Shown here piece after piece: positions 44,014 through 52,894 of a stretch of DNA of 64,000 nt; position 1 is the stretch's first letter; every line of letters begins with the position of its first letter. Origin of the DNA: Streptomyces sp. ICBB 8177 (lineage in GTDB: Bacteria; Actinomycetota; Actinomycetes; Streptomycetales; Streptomycetaceae); contig NZ_NSKH01000018.1 in NCBI RefSeq assembly GCF_003144095.1, forward strand, positions 1,056,743 to 1,120,742. Direction: 5' to 3'. Made by a program: the position numbers and the translations under genes. The notes below the pieces were generated by a model. It worked only from the letters and a program-made list of their open reading frames with translations. It did no database searches and was not told the origin of the DNA.

Positions 44014-44901
44014 ATGACCGACACGATCACCGTCGCCGTCCTGGGCACCGGCACCATGGGTGCCGCCATGGCCCGCACCCTCCTGAGGGCCGGTCACGAC
44101 GTACGGGTGTGGAACCGCACCCGTTCCCGTGCCGAGCCCCTCGCCGCCGACGGCGCCACCGTGGCCGACGACCCGGCCGCCGCGGTCCGCGGCGCCGACG
44201 CCGTGCTGACCGTGCTGCTCGACGGGCCCACCGTGCTGGAGACGATGCGGGCCGCCGCGCCCGGGCTGCGCGAGGGCGCGGTGTGGCTCCAGGCGAGCAC
44301 GGTCGGCCCCGAAGGGCTGGCGCCGCTGGCCGCGCTCGCGGAGGAGCACGGCGCGCTCTTCGTGGACGCCCCGGTGCTGGGCACCAAGCAGCCCGCGGAA
44401 GCGGGGGAGTTGCAGGTGCTGGCGGCCGGCCCCCAGGAGGCCCGCCCGGTCGCCGACCGGGTCTTCGACGCCATCGGCCGCCGTACCGACTGGCTCGGCG
44501 AGGAGGCCGCCTCGGGCGCGGCCAGCAAACTGAAGCTGGTCTTCAACAACTGGGTGCTCACGGTGATCAACGGAACCGCCGAGTCGCTGGCGCTGGCCAA
44601 GGGGCTGGGCGTGGACCCCGAGCGCTTCCTCGCCGCCCTGGAGGACACCGCGCTGGACTCGGGCTACCTGCGGATGAAGGCCAAGGCGATCCTGACCGGC
44701 GACTACTCGGTGAACTTCACCGTCGACGCCGCCGCCAAGGACGCCCGGCTGATCGAGCGCTCGGCCGAGGGCGCGGGCGTGCGGCTGGACCTCGCTCCGG
44801 CAGGCGTCGTCCGCCTGGCCCGCGCCTCCGAGGCGGGTCACGGCGACCAGGACGCCGCCGCCTCGTACTTCGCGAGCTTCGAGGGCCCGGCGGGCGGCTG
44901 A
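44014..44901 (+). CDS. 3-hydroxyisobutyrate-dehydrogenase-like NAD(P) oxidoreductase
   Basis: 295 residues. Rossmann motif VLGTGTMGAAMARTLLRAGHDVRVWNRT, the DAPVLGTKQPAEAGEL loop and the catalytic Lys in GAASKLKLVFNN are those of the beta-hydroxyacid dehydrogenase family. A TAGCGT six bases before ATG suggests a leaderless mRNA. It stands between DUF3145 and the fab operon but on the opposite strand to the latter. The exact substrate is not visible; related enzymes act on hydroxyisobutyrate, tartronate semialdehyde or glyoxylate, and imine reductases are also close. Confidence 0.88.
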   Translation: MTDTITVAVLGTGTMGAAMARTLLRAGHDVRVWNRTRSRAEPLAADGATVADDPAAAVRGADAVLTVLLDGPTVLETMRAAAPGLREGAVWLQASTVGPEGLAPLAALAEEHGALFVDAPVLGTKQPAEAGELQVLAAGPQEARPVADRVFDAIGRRTDWLGEEAASGAASKLKLVFNNWVLTVINGTAESLALAKGLGVDPERFLAALEDTALDSGYLRMKAKAILTGDYSVNFTVDAAAKDARLIERSAEGAGVRLDLAPAGVVRLARASEAGHGDQDAAASYFASFEGPAGG

Positions 44902-44920
44902 TCGGCTCAGCGGACGGTGA

Positions 44921-45031
44921 TCAGCCCAGCAGGCGGGTGAGCGCGCGGCGGTCGCGGTCCGCCGCCTCCGTCCCGCTCGCCGTGAGACCGTCCGCCGCGG
45001 TGAGGTGACGGCTCGTCAACTCCCGTGTCAC
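44921..45031 (-). CDS. possible 36-residue peptide gene after accD
   Basis: A 36-codon frame whose GTG overlaps the carboxylase stop (GTGA), giving a coupled small protein: TRELTSRHLTAADG at the start and DRDRRALTRLLG at the end. In the same spot many acyl-CoA carboxylases have a short epsilon subunit gene, but this sequence does not match that family and is only half as long. It could be a real small protein or a chance frame. Confidence 0.35.
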   Translation of the reverse strand: MTRELTSRHLTAADGLTASGTEAADRDRRALTRLLG

Positions 45032-46425
45032 AGGGGGATGTTGCCGTGGGCCCCGCGTCGCTGCGGGGCCCCGGCGATCGCGCGGGCCAGCGCGGAGCGG
45101 GTCGCGTCCGGCTCGATCACCTCGTCGACGACGCCCAGTTCCATGGCCTTCGGCAGACCGCCCGCCACGATCTCGTGCTCGGCGGCCAGCTCCAGCTCGA
45201 CCTGCTCGCGCAGTTCCTCGGGGACCTCCGACAGCTTGCGGCGGTGCAGGATTCGCACCGCCGCCACCGCGCCCATCACCGCCACCTGCGCCGTCGGCCA
45301 GGCGAACACCCTGGTCGCGCCCAGCGAGCGCGCGTTCATCGCGATGTAGGCACCGCCGTACGACTTGCGGGTGACCAGCGTGATCCGCGGCACCACGCAC
45401 TCGCCGAAGGCGTGCAGCAGCTTCGCGCCGCGCCGCACCACGCCCTCCCACTCCTGCCCCACGCCCGGCAGGTACCCGGGGACGTCCACCAGCACCACCA
45501 GCGGCACCCCGAACGCGTCGCAGGTGCGCACGAACCGCGCCGCCTTCTCCGCCGACAGCGAGTCCAGGCAACCGCCCAGCCGCAGCGGGTTGTTGGCGAC
45601 CACGCCGACCGTGCGGCCACCGAGCCGCCCCAGCGTCGTCACCATGTTCGGCGCCCACCGCGGGTGCAGTTCAAGACCGGGGACGTCCAGCACCGCGTCC
45701 GCCAGCGGGTGCACGTCGTACGCGCGGCGCGGCGAGTCCGGCAGCAGCCCGCCCAGCGGCCGGTCGTCCACCGCCCGCGGGTCCACCTCGCCCTGCGCGC
45801 CGAGCAGCACCGCCAGCCGGCGGGCCCCGGCCAGCGCGTCCGCCTCCGAGTCGGCCACCACGTGCACCACGCCGGAACGCCTGCCGTGCGGTTCAGGGCC
45901 GCCGAGCCGGGCCATGTCCACCCGCTCACCGGTGACCGAGCGGACCACGTCAGGGCCGGTGACGAAGATGCGGCCCTCGGGCGCCAGGACCACGACGTCG
46001 GTCAGGGCCGGGCCGTAGGCCGCGCCGCCCGCCGCCGCGCCCAGCACCACCGAGATCTGCGGCACCCGCCCGGACGCCTGGATCATCGCCTGGAAGACCC
46101 GTCCGACCGCGTGCAGCGATCCCACGCCCTCCTGGAGCCGGGCGCCGCCGGAGTGGTAGATCCCGATCACCGGGCAGTTCTCCGCGACCGCGCGGTCGTA
46201 GGCGCGTACCACCACGTCGCAGCCGTCCGCGCCCATCGCGCCGCCCTGCACCGTGGGGTCGCAGGCGAACGCGACGACCTTCACGCCGTCGGCCGTGCCG
46301 ATCGCGGCGAGCATCCCCGAGGCGTCGTACGGGGAGACCTCCTGGTAGCCGCCCTCGTCGAGAAGGGCCCGCAGCCTGAGCCGGGGATTGCGCGGATCGC
46401 TGTCACGCGGTGGTCGTCCGGCCAT
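45028..46425 (-). CDS. acyl-CoA carboxylase carboxyltransferase subunit (AccD6/PccB-like)
   Basis: 465 residues. Carboxyltransferase fold: GGARLQEGVGSLHAVGRVFQAM (binding the acyl-CoA), PVIGIYHSGG, and the biotin-facing GAAAGGAAYGPALTDVVV plus PTAQVAVMGAV near the end. It moves the carboxyl from biotin to acetyl- or propionyl-CoA to make malonyl- or methylmalonyl-CoA. Its position after fabF mirrors the fab-accD6 operon of mycobacteria, so malonyl-CoA supply is likely. The alpha (biotin) subunit is elsewhere. Confidence 0.9.
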   Translation of the reverse strand: MAGRPPRDSDPRNPRLRLRALLDEGGYQEVSPYDASGMLAAIGTADGVKVVAFACDPTVQGGAMGADGCDVVVRAYDRAVAENCPVIGIYHSGGARLQEGVGSLHAVGRVFQAMIQASGRVPQISVVLGAAAGGAAYGPALTDVVVLAPEGRIFVTGPDVVRSVTGERVDMARLGGPEPHGRRSGVVHVVADSEADALAGARRLAVLLGAQGEVDPRAVDDRPLGGLLPDSPRRAYDVHPLADAVLDVPGLELHPRWAPNMVTTLGRLGGRTVGVVANNPLRLGGCLDSLSAEKAARFVRTCDAFGVPLVVLVDVPGYLPGVGQEWEGVVRRGAKLLHAFGECVVPRITLVTRKSYGGAYIAMNARSLGATRVFAWPTAQVAVMGAVAAVRILHRRKLSEVPEELREQVELELAAEHEIVAGGLPKAMELGVVDEVIEPDATRSALARAIAGAPQRRGAHGNIPL

Positions 46426-46481
46426 GCTGCGGGCCTCCTACGACCGGCACCGGGCCGGTCACGCTACGGCTGCCGTGCCGG

Positions 46482-47744
46482 TCAGCTCCTGCGGAAGGCC
46501 AGCACGATGTTGTGACCGCCGAAGCCGAACGAGTTGTTGAGCGCGGTGATCGTGCCGTGCGGCAGTTCGCGCGGCTGGTCGCGCACGATGTCGGCGTCGA
46601 CCCCGGGGTCGAGGTTCTTGATATTGATCGTCGGCGGAGCGACCCGGTGGTGCAACGCGAGGACCGTCGCCACGGTCTCCACGCCGCCGGCACCGCCCAG
46701 CAGGTGGCCGGTCATCGACTTGGTGGCGGAGACCGCCATGTGGTCGAGGTCGTCACCGAAGACCGAGCGCAGCGCCTTCACCTCACCGACGTCACCGGTC
46801 GGGGTGGACGTCGCGTGCGCGTTGACGTGGGTGATCTCGGCGGGCTTGACGTCGTTGTTCGCCAGCAGGTTGCCGATCGCGTCCGCGATGCCGCGGCCCG
46901 AGGGCTCCGGCTGCGCGATGTGGTGCGCGTCGCCGGACACGCCCTGGCCCAGCGCCTCGCAGTACACCCGGGCACCGCGCCGCTCCGCGTGCTCGGCGGA
47001 CTCCAGCACGACGACGCCGGCGCCCTCACCGAGCACGAAGCCGTCCCGGTCGACGTCGTAGGGGCGCGAGGCGCCCTGCGGGTCGTCGTTGTTCTTGCTC
47101 ATCGCCTGCATGTTGCCGAACGCGGCGATCGGCAGCGGGTGGATCGCCGCCTCGGTGCCGCCCGCCACCACGACGTCGGCGCGGCCGGTGCGGATCATCT
47201 CCACGGCGTAACCGATCGCCTCGGCGCCCGACGCGCAGGCGCTGACCGGGGTGTGCACCCCGGCGCGGGCGTTCAGCTCGATGCCGACGTTGGCCGCCGG
47301 GCTGTTGGGCATCAGCATCGGCACGGTGTGCGGGGAGACCTTCCGCACGCCCTGCTCCCGCAGGATGTCGTACTGCCCCAGCAGGGTGGTCACGCCACCG
47401 ATGCCGGAGGCCACCACGGTGCCCAGGCGGTCCGGGTCGACCGACGCGTCCTCGCCCGCCTTGCCGGAGAAGCCCGCGTCCGCCCACGCCTCACGGGCCG
47501 CGATCAGCGCGAACTGCGCCGAGCGGTCCAGCTTGCGGGCCTGCGGCCGGGCAATGACCTCACCGGGCTCCACGGCGATCTGCGCCGCGATGCGGACCGG
47601 CAGCTGCTCCGCCCAGTCCTGTTCCAGCGGGGTCACCCCGGACCGGCCGGCCAGCAGGGCTTCCCAGGTCGATGCGCTGTCGCCACCCAGGGGTGTGGTT
47701 GCGCCGATACCGGTGACGACCACGGTGCGATTGGTCGAGTTCAC
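46482..47744 (-). CDS. fabF: 3-oxoacyl-ACP synthase II FabF
   Basis: 420 residues, elongating ketosynthase of fatty acid synthesis. Cys170 in VSACASGAEA is the acyl acceptor; the two His are in NAHATSTPTGD and SMTGHLLGGAG. GTG 47744 is the chosen start with GGAGAC 11 bases upstream. Part of fabD-fabH-acpP-fabF. Confidence 0.95.
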   Translation of the reverse strand: MNSTNRTVVVTGIGATTPLGGDSASTWEALLAGRSGVTPLEQDWAEQLPVRIAAQIAVEPGEVIARPQARKLDRSAQFALIAAREAWADAGFSGKAGEDASVDPDRLGTVVASGIGGVTTLLGQYDILREQGVRKVSPHTVPMLMPNSPAANVGIELNARAGVHTPVSACASGAEAIGYAVEMIRTGRADVVVAGGTEAAIHPLPIAAFGNMQAMSKNNDDPQGASRPYDVDRDGFVLGEGAGVVVLESAEHAERRGARVYCEALGQGVSGDAHHIAQPEPSGRGIADAIGNLLANNDVKPAEITHVNAHATSTPTGDVGEVKALRSVFGDDLDHMAVSATKSMTGHLLGGAGGVETVATVLALHHRVAPPTINIKNLDPGVDADIVRDQPRELPHGTITALNNSFGFGGHNIVLAFRRS

Positions 47745-47846
47745 AGGAATTCTTGTCTCCACGTTTCGAGGGTGAAGCAAACGCGTACCACCCGTCGGGG
47801 TGGCGACAGACGCGTCGGCCTACGAGGTGCGACTGGGGGGCGTCCC

Positions 47847-48095
47847 TCAGTCCTGGTGCTTGAGGATGTAGTCGGCAGCGTCGCCGACGGTCTTGAGGTT
47901 CTTGACGTCCTCGTCCGGGATCTTGACGTCGAAGCGCTCCTCGGCGGCGACGACGACCTCGACCATCGACAGCGAGTCCACGTCCAGGTCGTCCGTGAAG
48001 GACTTGTCGACCTGGACGTCCTCGGTCGGGATGCCGGCGATCTCGTTGACGATCTCCGCGAGACCCTCGACGATCTCTTCCTGAGTGGCGGCCAT
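47847..48095 (-). CDS. acpP: acyl carrier protein AcpP
   Basis: 82 residues; the 4'-phosphopantetheine site is Ser41 in DVDSLSMVEVV. A short acidic helical protein of normal length. It lies between fabH and fabF, with gaps of 72 and 102 bases. Confidence 0.96.
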   Translation of the reverse strand: MAATQEEIVEGLAEIVNEIAGIPTEDVQVDKSFTDDLDVDSLSMVEVVVAAEERFDVKIPDEDVKNLKTVGDAADYILKHQD

Positions 48096-48167
48096 GTTGG
48101 CGCTCCTTCGATGTGTTGCTCGGTGGTCGTGCGACCCGCGGAACTGCGGGTCGCCGGGATCTTGTGC

Positions 48168-49178
48168 CTAGGGGAGGGTAACGACCGAGGCCGCGAACAC
48201 CAGACCCGCCCCGAAGCCGATGACGAGGGCCGTGTCGCCGCTCTTGGCCTGACCGGTGGCGAGAAGCCGCTCCATCGCCAGCGGGATCGACGCCGACGAG
48301 GTGTTGCCGGTGGTCTCGATGTCACGGGCGACCGCGACGTGCTCCGGCAGCTTCAGCGCCTTGATCATCGAGTCGATGATGCGCATGTTCGCCTGGTGCG
48401 GGATGAACGCGTCCAGCTGGTCGGCGGTGACACCCGCGGCGTCCAGCGCCTGCTGGGCCACCTTGGCCATCTCGAAGACGGCCCATCGGAAGACCGCCTG
48501 GCCCTCCTGGGTGATGGCCGGGAACCGCACCTCGTCCGGCCGGCCCTCGCGGTAGACGTCCCACGGCAGGGTCTGCTTGATGGTCTCCGCCTTGTCGCCC
48601 TCGGAGCCCCAGATCACCGGGCCGATCGCGGGCTCGTCGGACGGCCCCACCACGACCGCGCCCGCGCCGTCGCCGAACAGGAAGGCGGTCGCCCGGTCCT
48701 CCTTGTCGGTCAGGTCGCTCAGCCGCTCCACGCCGATGACCAGCACGTACTGCGCCGAACCGTCGGTGACCATGCCCTTGGCCAGCGACAGGCCGTAGGT
48801 GAAGCCCGCGCAGCCGGCGGAGATGTCGAACGCGGGCGGCGTGCCGGCGCCGACCCGGTGCGCGATCTCCGTGGCGACGGCCGGGGTCTGCTTGAAGTGC
48901 GAGACCGTCGCCACGATGACCGCGCCGATGTCCTCGGGGGCCAGCCCCGCGTCCGCGATGGCCTTGCCGGCCGCCTCGACCGACATCTCGGCGACCGTCT
49001 CGTCCGGGCCCGCCCAGTGCCGGGTGACGATGCCGGAACGCGACCGGATCCACTCGTCGGAGGAGTCGATGTACCGAAGGATCTCCTCGTTGGGCACCAC
49101 ACGGGTCGGCCGGTAGCCGCCGACGCCGAGGATCCGGGCGTGACGCGCGCCCTGGCTCGGCTTGATCTTCGCGGACAT
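48168..49178 (-). CDS. fabH: 3-oxoacyl-ACP synthase III FabH
   Basis: 336 residues. Starts chain growth by condensing an acyl-CoA with malonyl-ACP, in Streptomyces favouring branched starters. The triad is Cys in ISAGCAGFTYG, His in IPHQANMRI and Asn in GNTSSASIPLA. It begins 16 bases after the FabD stop. Confidence 0.95.
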   Translation of the reverse strand: MSAKIKPSQGARHARILGVGGYRPTRVVPNEEILRYIDSSDEWIRSRSGIVTRHWAGPDETVAEMSVEAAGKAIADAGLAPEDIGAVIVATVSHFKQTPAVATEIAHRVGAGTPPAFDISAGCAGFTYGLSLAKGMVTDGSAQYVLVIGVERLSDLTDKEDRATAFLFGDGAGAVVVGPSDEPAIGPVIWGSEGDKAETIKQTLPWDVYREGRPDEVRFPAITQEGQAVFRWAVFEMAKVAQQALDAAGVTADQLDAFIPHQANMRIIDSMIKALKLPEHVAVARDIETTGNTSSASIPLAMERLLATGQAKSGDTALVIGFGAGLVFAASVVTLP

Positions 49179-49194
49179 GCGGGGCTCCTCAGTC

Positions 49195-50388
49195 TTATTC
49201 GGCCGCGGGGTGGAGGCGCAGCAACGGCTGGCCGGGGGCGACCGGGTCGCCGTCCTCGACGAGCCACTCGACGACGGTGCCGCCGTGCTCGGCGACGACC
49301 GCCTGCCGCTCCCGGTTGTTGCCGACGTGGGCCACCGTCGCGCCCGGCGCCAGGACCTCGCCCGGCTTGACGGACGGCTCCATGCTCACCGTGCCCTTGA
49401 ACGGGGCCACCGCGAGCCGCCACGTCGGCGCGTGCTCGAGCGGGTTCGAGGACTCGTCGCCGTGCTCCGCCACGATCTCGCGGGCCGCCTCGATGTCGTC
49501 CGGGGTCTTGAGTGCCAGCGTCTTCACGCCGGGCAGGGCGCGCTTGGCCAGCCCCACCAGAGTACCCGCGGGGGAGACCTCGATGATCGCGGTGACGCCC
49601 AGTTCCTTGAACGTCTCCATGCACAGGTCCCAGCGGACCGGGCCAGCCACCTGCTTCACCAGCCGCCGCGCGATCTCCGCGCCGCTGTGCACGACCTGGC
49701 CGTCGGCGTTGGACACGTAACGGGTCCGCGGGTCGCGCACCGTGACGCCGGGCAGCAGGGCCTGGAGCGTGGCGACGGCGGGCTCCATGTGGGTGGTGTG
49801 GAACGCGCCCGCCACCTTCAGCGGCATCACCCGGGCGCCCTCGGGCTTGTCGGCGGACAGCGCCGCGAGCTGCTCCGTGGTGCCCGCGGCGACGATCTGG
49901 CCGGCGCCGTTGACGTTCGCCGGGGTCAGGCCCAGCTCCGCGAGCTTGGCGTGCACGACCTCCGGGTCGCCGCCCAGCACCGCGGACATGCCGGTCTCGG
50001 TCACCGCGGCGGCCTTCGCCATCGCCAGGCCCCGCTGCCGTACCAGCGCCATCGCCGACTCGGCGGTGATCACCCCGGCACCGGCGGCGGCGGTCAGCTC
50101 GCCGACGCTGTGGCCGGCGACCGCGGCGATCCTGCGGCGGGCGTCCGCCGGGTGCGGGAAGAGCGACAGCGCGGAGACCAGGCCCGCGGCCACCAGCAGC
50201 GGCTGCGCCACGGCGGTGTCGCGGATCTCGTCCGCGGTGCCCTCGGTGCCGTAGTGCACCAGGTCCAGGCCGGCGACCGCCGACCACCAGTGCAACCGGT
50301 CGGCCACGCCCGGGAGTTCGAGCCAGGGGTTGAGGAAGCCAGGAGTCTGGGCACCCTGGCCGGGAGCTACGAGTACGAGCACCTTCAC
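49195..50388 (-). CDS. fabD: malonyl-CoA:ACP transacylase FabD with C-terminal lipoyl-like domain
   Basis: 397 residues. The first 310 are a normal malonyltransferase: Gln in PGQGAQTPG, nucleophile Ser in AGHSVGE, and the later FHTTHM with the catalytic His. After that comes a segment of about 80 residues (APTWRLAVAPFKGTVSM to the end) that folds like a biotinyl/lipoyl domain, with GTVVEWLVEDGDPVAPGQPLL. The lysine that should carry biotin is replaced (NNRERQ in place of EAMKME), so it is not likely to be modified. GTG 50388 is chosen. It is the first gene of the fab operon. Confidence 0.92.
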   Translation of the reverse strand: MKVLVLVAPGQGAQTPGFLNPWLELPGVADRLHWWSAVAGLDLVHYGTEGTADEIRDTAVAQPLLVAAGLVSALSLFPHPADARRRIAAVAGHSVGELTAAAGAGVITAESAMALVRQRGLAMAKAAAVTETGMSAVLGGDPEVVHAKLAELGLTPANVNGAGQIVAAGTTEQLAALSADKPEGARVMPLKVAGAFHTTHMEPAVATLQALLPGVTVRDPRTRYVSNADGQVVHSGAEIARRLVKQVAGPVRWDLCMETFKELGVTAIIEVSPAGTLVGLAKRALPGVKTLALKTPDDIEAAREIVAEHGDESSNPLEHAPTWRLAVAPFKGTVSMEPSVKPGEVLAPGATVAHVGNNRERQAVVAEHGGTVVEWLVEDGDPVAPGQPLLRLHPAAE

Positions 50389-50449
50389 ACTCTCTCTCGC
50401 GTCAGGTGGTCCCCGCCGGTGAGGACAGGGACCAAGAACGGTCAGGCGA

Positions 50450-50468
50450 TTTGTGGGTGTCCCACAAA
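50450..50468. promoter_or_regulatory. perfect palindrome in the fab promoter region (candidate FasR site)
   Basis: TTTGTGGG-TGT-CCCACAAA (50450-50468), 8-bp arms with a 3-base centre, lies about 60 bases upstream of fabD and four bases past the fasR stop. FasR-type regulators are known to bind the fab promoter in Streptomyces. The lack of a T-run argues against a terminator. Confidence 0.65.
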
Positions 50469-50471
50469 AGC

Positions 50472-51689
50472 TCAGCGCGGTTGATCGGTACTGGAGAGGC
50501 GGCCCAGGATCAGCGCGATCCGCAGGGTGAACGCGGAGCGCACATCGGAGGGTGACCAGCCGGTGACGTCGGTCACACGTCGCAGCCGGTAGCGAACGGT
50601 GTTGGGATGCACGAACAGCATCCGCGCCGCGCCCTCCAGCGAGGAGGCCTGTTCCAGGTAGACGCTGAGGGTCTCCAGCAGCGCCGAGCCCGCCTCCTCC
50701 AGCGGTCTGTAGATCTCCTCCACCAACTGCTCGCGGGCCGCGGGATCGCCCGCCATCGCGCGCTCCGGCAGCAGATCGTCCGCGAGCACCGGGCGCGGCG
50801 CGTCGGGCCAGGCGGCGCACGCCTTCAGCCCCGCCGCGGCGGCCTGCGCGGAACGGGTCGCGGCCAGCAGGTCCCCGACCACGGGGCCGGCCACCACCGG
50901 CCCGGCGGCGAACGGGCCGATCAGGTCCTTCGCGGTACGGATCGGGTCGTCGCTGCCGCCCGCCACCACCACCAGCCGGTCCCCGAACACCCCCGTCAGC
51001 ACCTGGAGTTTGGCGTGCCGGGCGGCGCGGCGGATCGCCTCGACGGTCAGTTCGCTGTCGCCGTTGGGCGCCGTGCCGAGCACCACGATCACCCGATCCG
51101 GCGAACTCCAGCCGAGCGCGGCGGCCCGCGAGAGCACCCCCTCGTCGGCCTCGCCGGACAGCACCGCGTTGACGACCAGCGACTCCAGACGGGCGTCCCA
51201 GGCGCCGCGGGCCTCGGCGGCCTGCGCGTAGACCTGCGCGGTGGCGAACGCGATCTCGCGGGCGTAGACCAGCAGCGCCTCGCGCAGCACGGACTCGTCG
51301 CCGGGGGCCGCGATCTCGTCGATCGCGGACTCCATGACCTCGATCGTGGTGCGGACCATCTCCACGGTCTGCCGCAGCGAGATCGCCCGGGTCAGCTCGC
51401 GGGGCGCGGTGCCGAAGACGTCCGTGCTGATCGCCTGCGGCGCCTCCGGGTGCCGGAACCACTCGGTGAACGCGGCGATGCCCGCCTGCGCGACCAGGCC
51501 GATCCACGAGCGGTTCTCCGGGGGCATCGCCCGGTACCACGGCAACTGCTCGTCCATCCGCGCGATCGCCGCGGCAGACAGTCTCCCGGAGGACTTCTCC
51601 AGCCGCCGCAGGGTGGCGCTGTGCGGGTGGGAGCCGCTGGGGCTGCTGGAAGATCGCGTGGATTCGGACACGGGACAAGCCTGCCTCAT
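50472..51689 (-). CDS. fasR: PucR-family regulator FasR of the fab operon
   Basis: 405 residues. A C-terminal PucR helix-turn-helix (EGAARMLFVHPNTVRYRLRRVTDVTGWSPSDVRSAFTLRIALIL) and a long N-terminal ligand domain with two GGDEF-like halves. It is the type that activates fabDHPF in Streptomyces. The start is uncertain: ATG 51689 (GGGAG nearby) or GTG 51671. It is directly upstream of fabD on the same strand. Confidence 0.88.
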   Translation of the reverse strand: MRQACPVSESTRSSSSPSGSHPHSATLRRLEKSSGRLSAAAIARMDEQLPWYRAMPPENRSWIGLVAQAGIAAFTEWFRHPEAPQAISTDVFGTAPRELTRAISLRQTVEMVRTTIEVMESAIDEIAAPGDESVLREALLVYAREIAFATAQVYAQAAEARGAWDARLESLVVNAVLSGEADEGVLSRAAALGWSSPDRVIVVLGTAPNGDSELTVEAIRRAARHAKLQVLTGVFGDRLVVVAGGSDDPIRTAKDLIGPFAAGPVVAGPVVGDLLAATRSAQAAAAGLKACAAWPDAPRPVLADDLLPERAMAGDPAAREQLVEEIYRPLEEAGSALLETLSVYLEQASSLEGAARMLFVHPNTVRYRLRRVTDVTGWSPSDVRSAFTLRIALILGRLSSTDQPR

Positions 51690-52245
51690 GCACGACCGCT
51701 CCCGAACCGCTGGGTCACTCCGTGGGGGCCTTCTGCCCACCCGCCCAGCCGTTGGCGCGGTCAGGGGCGGTTCGGTTGACGCGGCCCGGTGGGTGGCCGG
51801 GGCCGGTCCCGCGTGGGTCTTCTGCCCACCCACCCGCCCGTTGGCGCGGGCGGTGCGTGCGGGGCTCAAGACATGGGGTCCGGAGGCCGGGTCGCGTGTG
51901 GGACCGTCTGCGATCACGGGCGGACGGGTGGGAGCCCGCGGCCGAAGGTGCGATCGCGTGCGTGTGCAGGGCAGGGGGGCGGGCCGGTGCCGGGACTGAT
52001 CGAGTGAACGGGCGGGTGGGTGGGGGACTGCGTTCGGAGGCGCGATCGCGTGCGGGTGGTGCTGGGCAGAACCCCCTGCCGGTGCCGGGCTGACTGCGGT
52101 GGACGGGCGGGTGGGGGACCGCGTCCGAAAAGCCCGATCGCGGGGGCGTGGTGCTGGGCAGAACCACCCCCCGGTGCCGGGCGGCTGAAAGCCGCCTTCC
52201 TGCACGTGCGCCCGGAAGCTCGGGCCGTCGCCTACCGTGGTCCAC
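51690..52245. other. repeat-filled region between fasR and pirin
   Basis: No gene is supported. Two families of imperfect repeats fill it: two copies near 51721 and 51812, and three near 51921, 52006 and 52099, both with about 90 bases per unit. The open frames crossing it are products of the repeats and do not continue into known proteins. Confidence 0.6.
51721..52187. repeat. about 90-base imperfect tandem repeats, two families
   Basis: Family A: CTTCTGCCCACCC...GTTGGCGCGG at about 51721 and 51812 (91 bases apart). Family B: ACGGGCGGGTGGG...GCGATCGCGTGCG...CCGGTGCCGGG at 51921-52005, 52006-52098 and 52099-52187. Each B unit carries a GCGATCG-type palindrome and a closing CCGGTGCCGGG. They lie in the fasR/pirin gap. 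Confidence 0.7.
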
Positions 52246-52884
52246 GTGATCCGTCGGATGCCCGCCGCCGCCCGCTACCGGGGAGGCGATCCCGCCGCAG
52301 GGATCGAGACCCTGCACAGCTTCTCCTTCGGCCCGCACTACGACCCCGGCAACCTCCGCTTCGGCGCCCTCGTCGCGGTCAACGAGGAGCGCCTCGCCCC
52401 GGGCGCCGGGTTCGCGCAGCACGCGCACCGCGACGTGGAGATCGTCACCTTCGTCGTCGACGGCGAACTCGCGCACGACGACACCGCGGGCCACCGCCAC
52501 CTCGTGCGCGCCGGTGAGCTCCAGTGGCTGAGCGCGGGCGGCGGCGTCCGCCACACCGAGCGGAACGCCAGCCCCGACCGCCCCCTGGCGTTCGTCCAGA
52601 TGTGGCTGGAGCCGGGCGAGTTCGGCGGCCCGCCCGCGTACGGCCGCACGAGCGGTGACCGCGTCAGCACGCCCCGCCGCCCCGGCGCCGCCCTCGTCGT
52701 GCACCGGGGCCCGGCCCGCCTGACCGCCGCGCCACTGCGCCACCTGCACGTCGTACGGGGCCAACTCCTGCTCGACGGGCAGCCGTTCGGCCCCGGGGAC
52801 GCCGCCCGCGTCACCGGCGGCGGCGAGTTGGCCGTCGACGCGGACCCGGAGGCGACCTACCTGGTCTGGTCGCTGGACGCCTGA
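52246..52884 (+). CDS. pirin family protein
   Basis: 212 residues, double cupin. The pirin signature HAHRDVEIVTFVVDGELAHDDTAGH with the metal-binding His residues, and LQWLSAGGGVRHTERNA, are clear. Pirins are iron-binding proteins; some are quercetinases, others modulate enzymes. I chose GTG 52246; a TACCGT seven bases upstream suggests leaderless mRNA. A GTG at 52237 is possible. Confidence 0.87.
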   Translation: MIRRMPAAARYRGGDPAAGIETLHSFSFGPHYDPGNLRFGALVAVNEERLAPGAGFAQHAHRDVEIVTFVVDGELAHDDTAGHRHLVRAGELQWLSAGGGVRHTERNASPDRPLAFVQMWLEPGEFGGPPAYGRTSGDRVSTPRRPGAALVVHRGPARLTAAPLRHLHVVRGQLLLDGQPFGPGDAARVTGGGELAVDADPEATYLVWSLDA

Positions 52885-52894
52885 GAGGGCGTCC

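Noticed and set aside
46410-49370. 986-codon plus-strand frame over the fab operon
   Set aside because: Antisense to fabF, acpP and fabH, which are certain genes.
50450-50468. Terminator of fasR
   Set aside because: No T-run follows the palindrome on the minus strand; its place before fabD fits an operator better.
51721-52187. CRISPR array
   Set aside because: Repeats are long, imperfect and adjoining, with no unique spacers and no cas genes.
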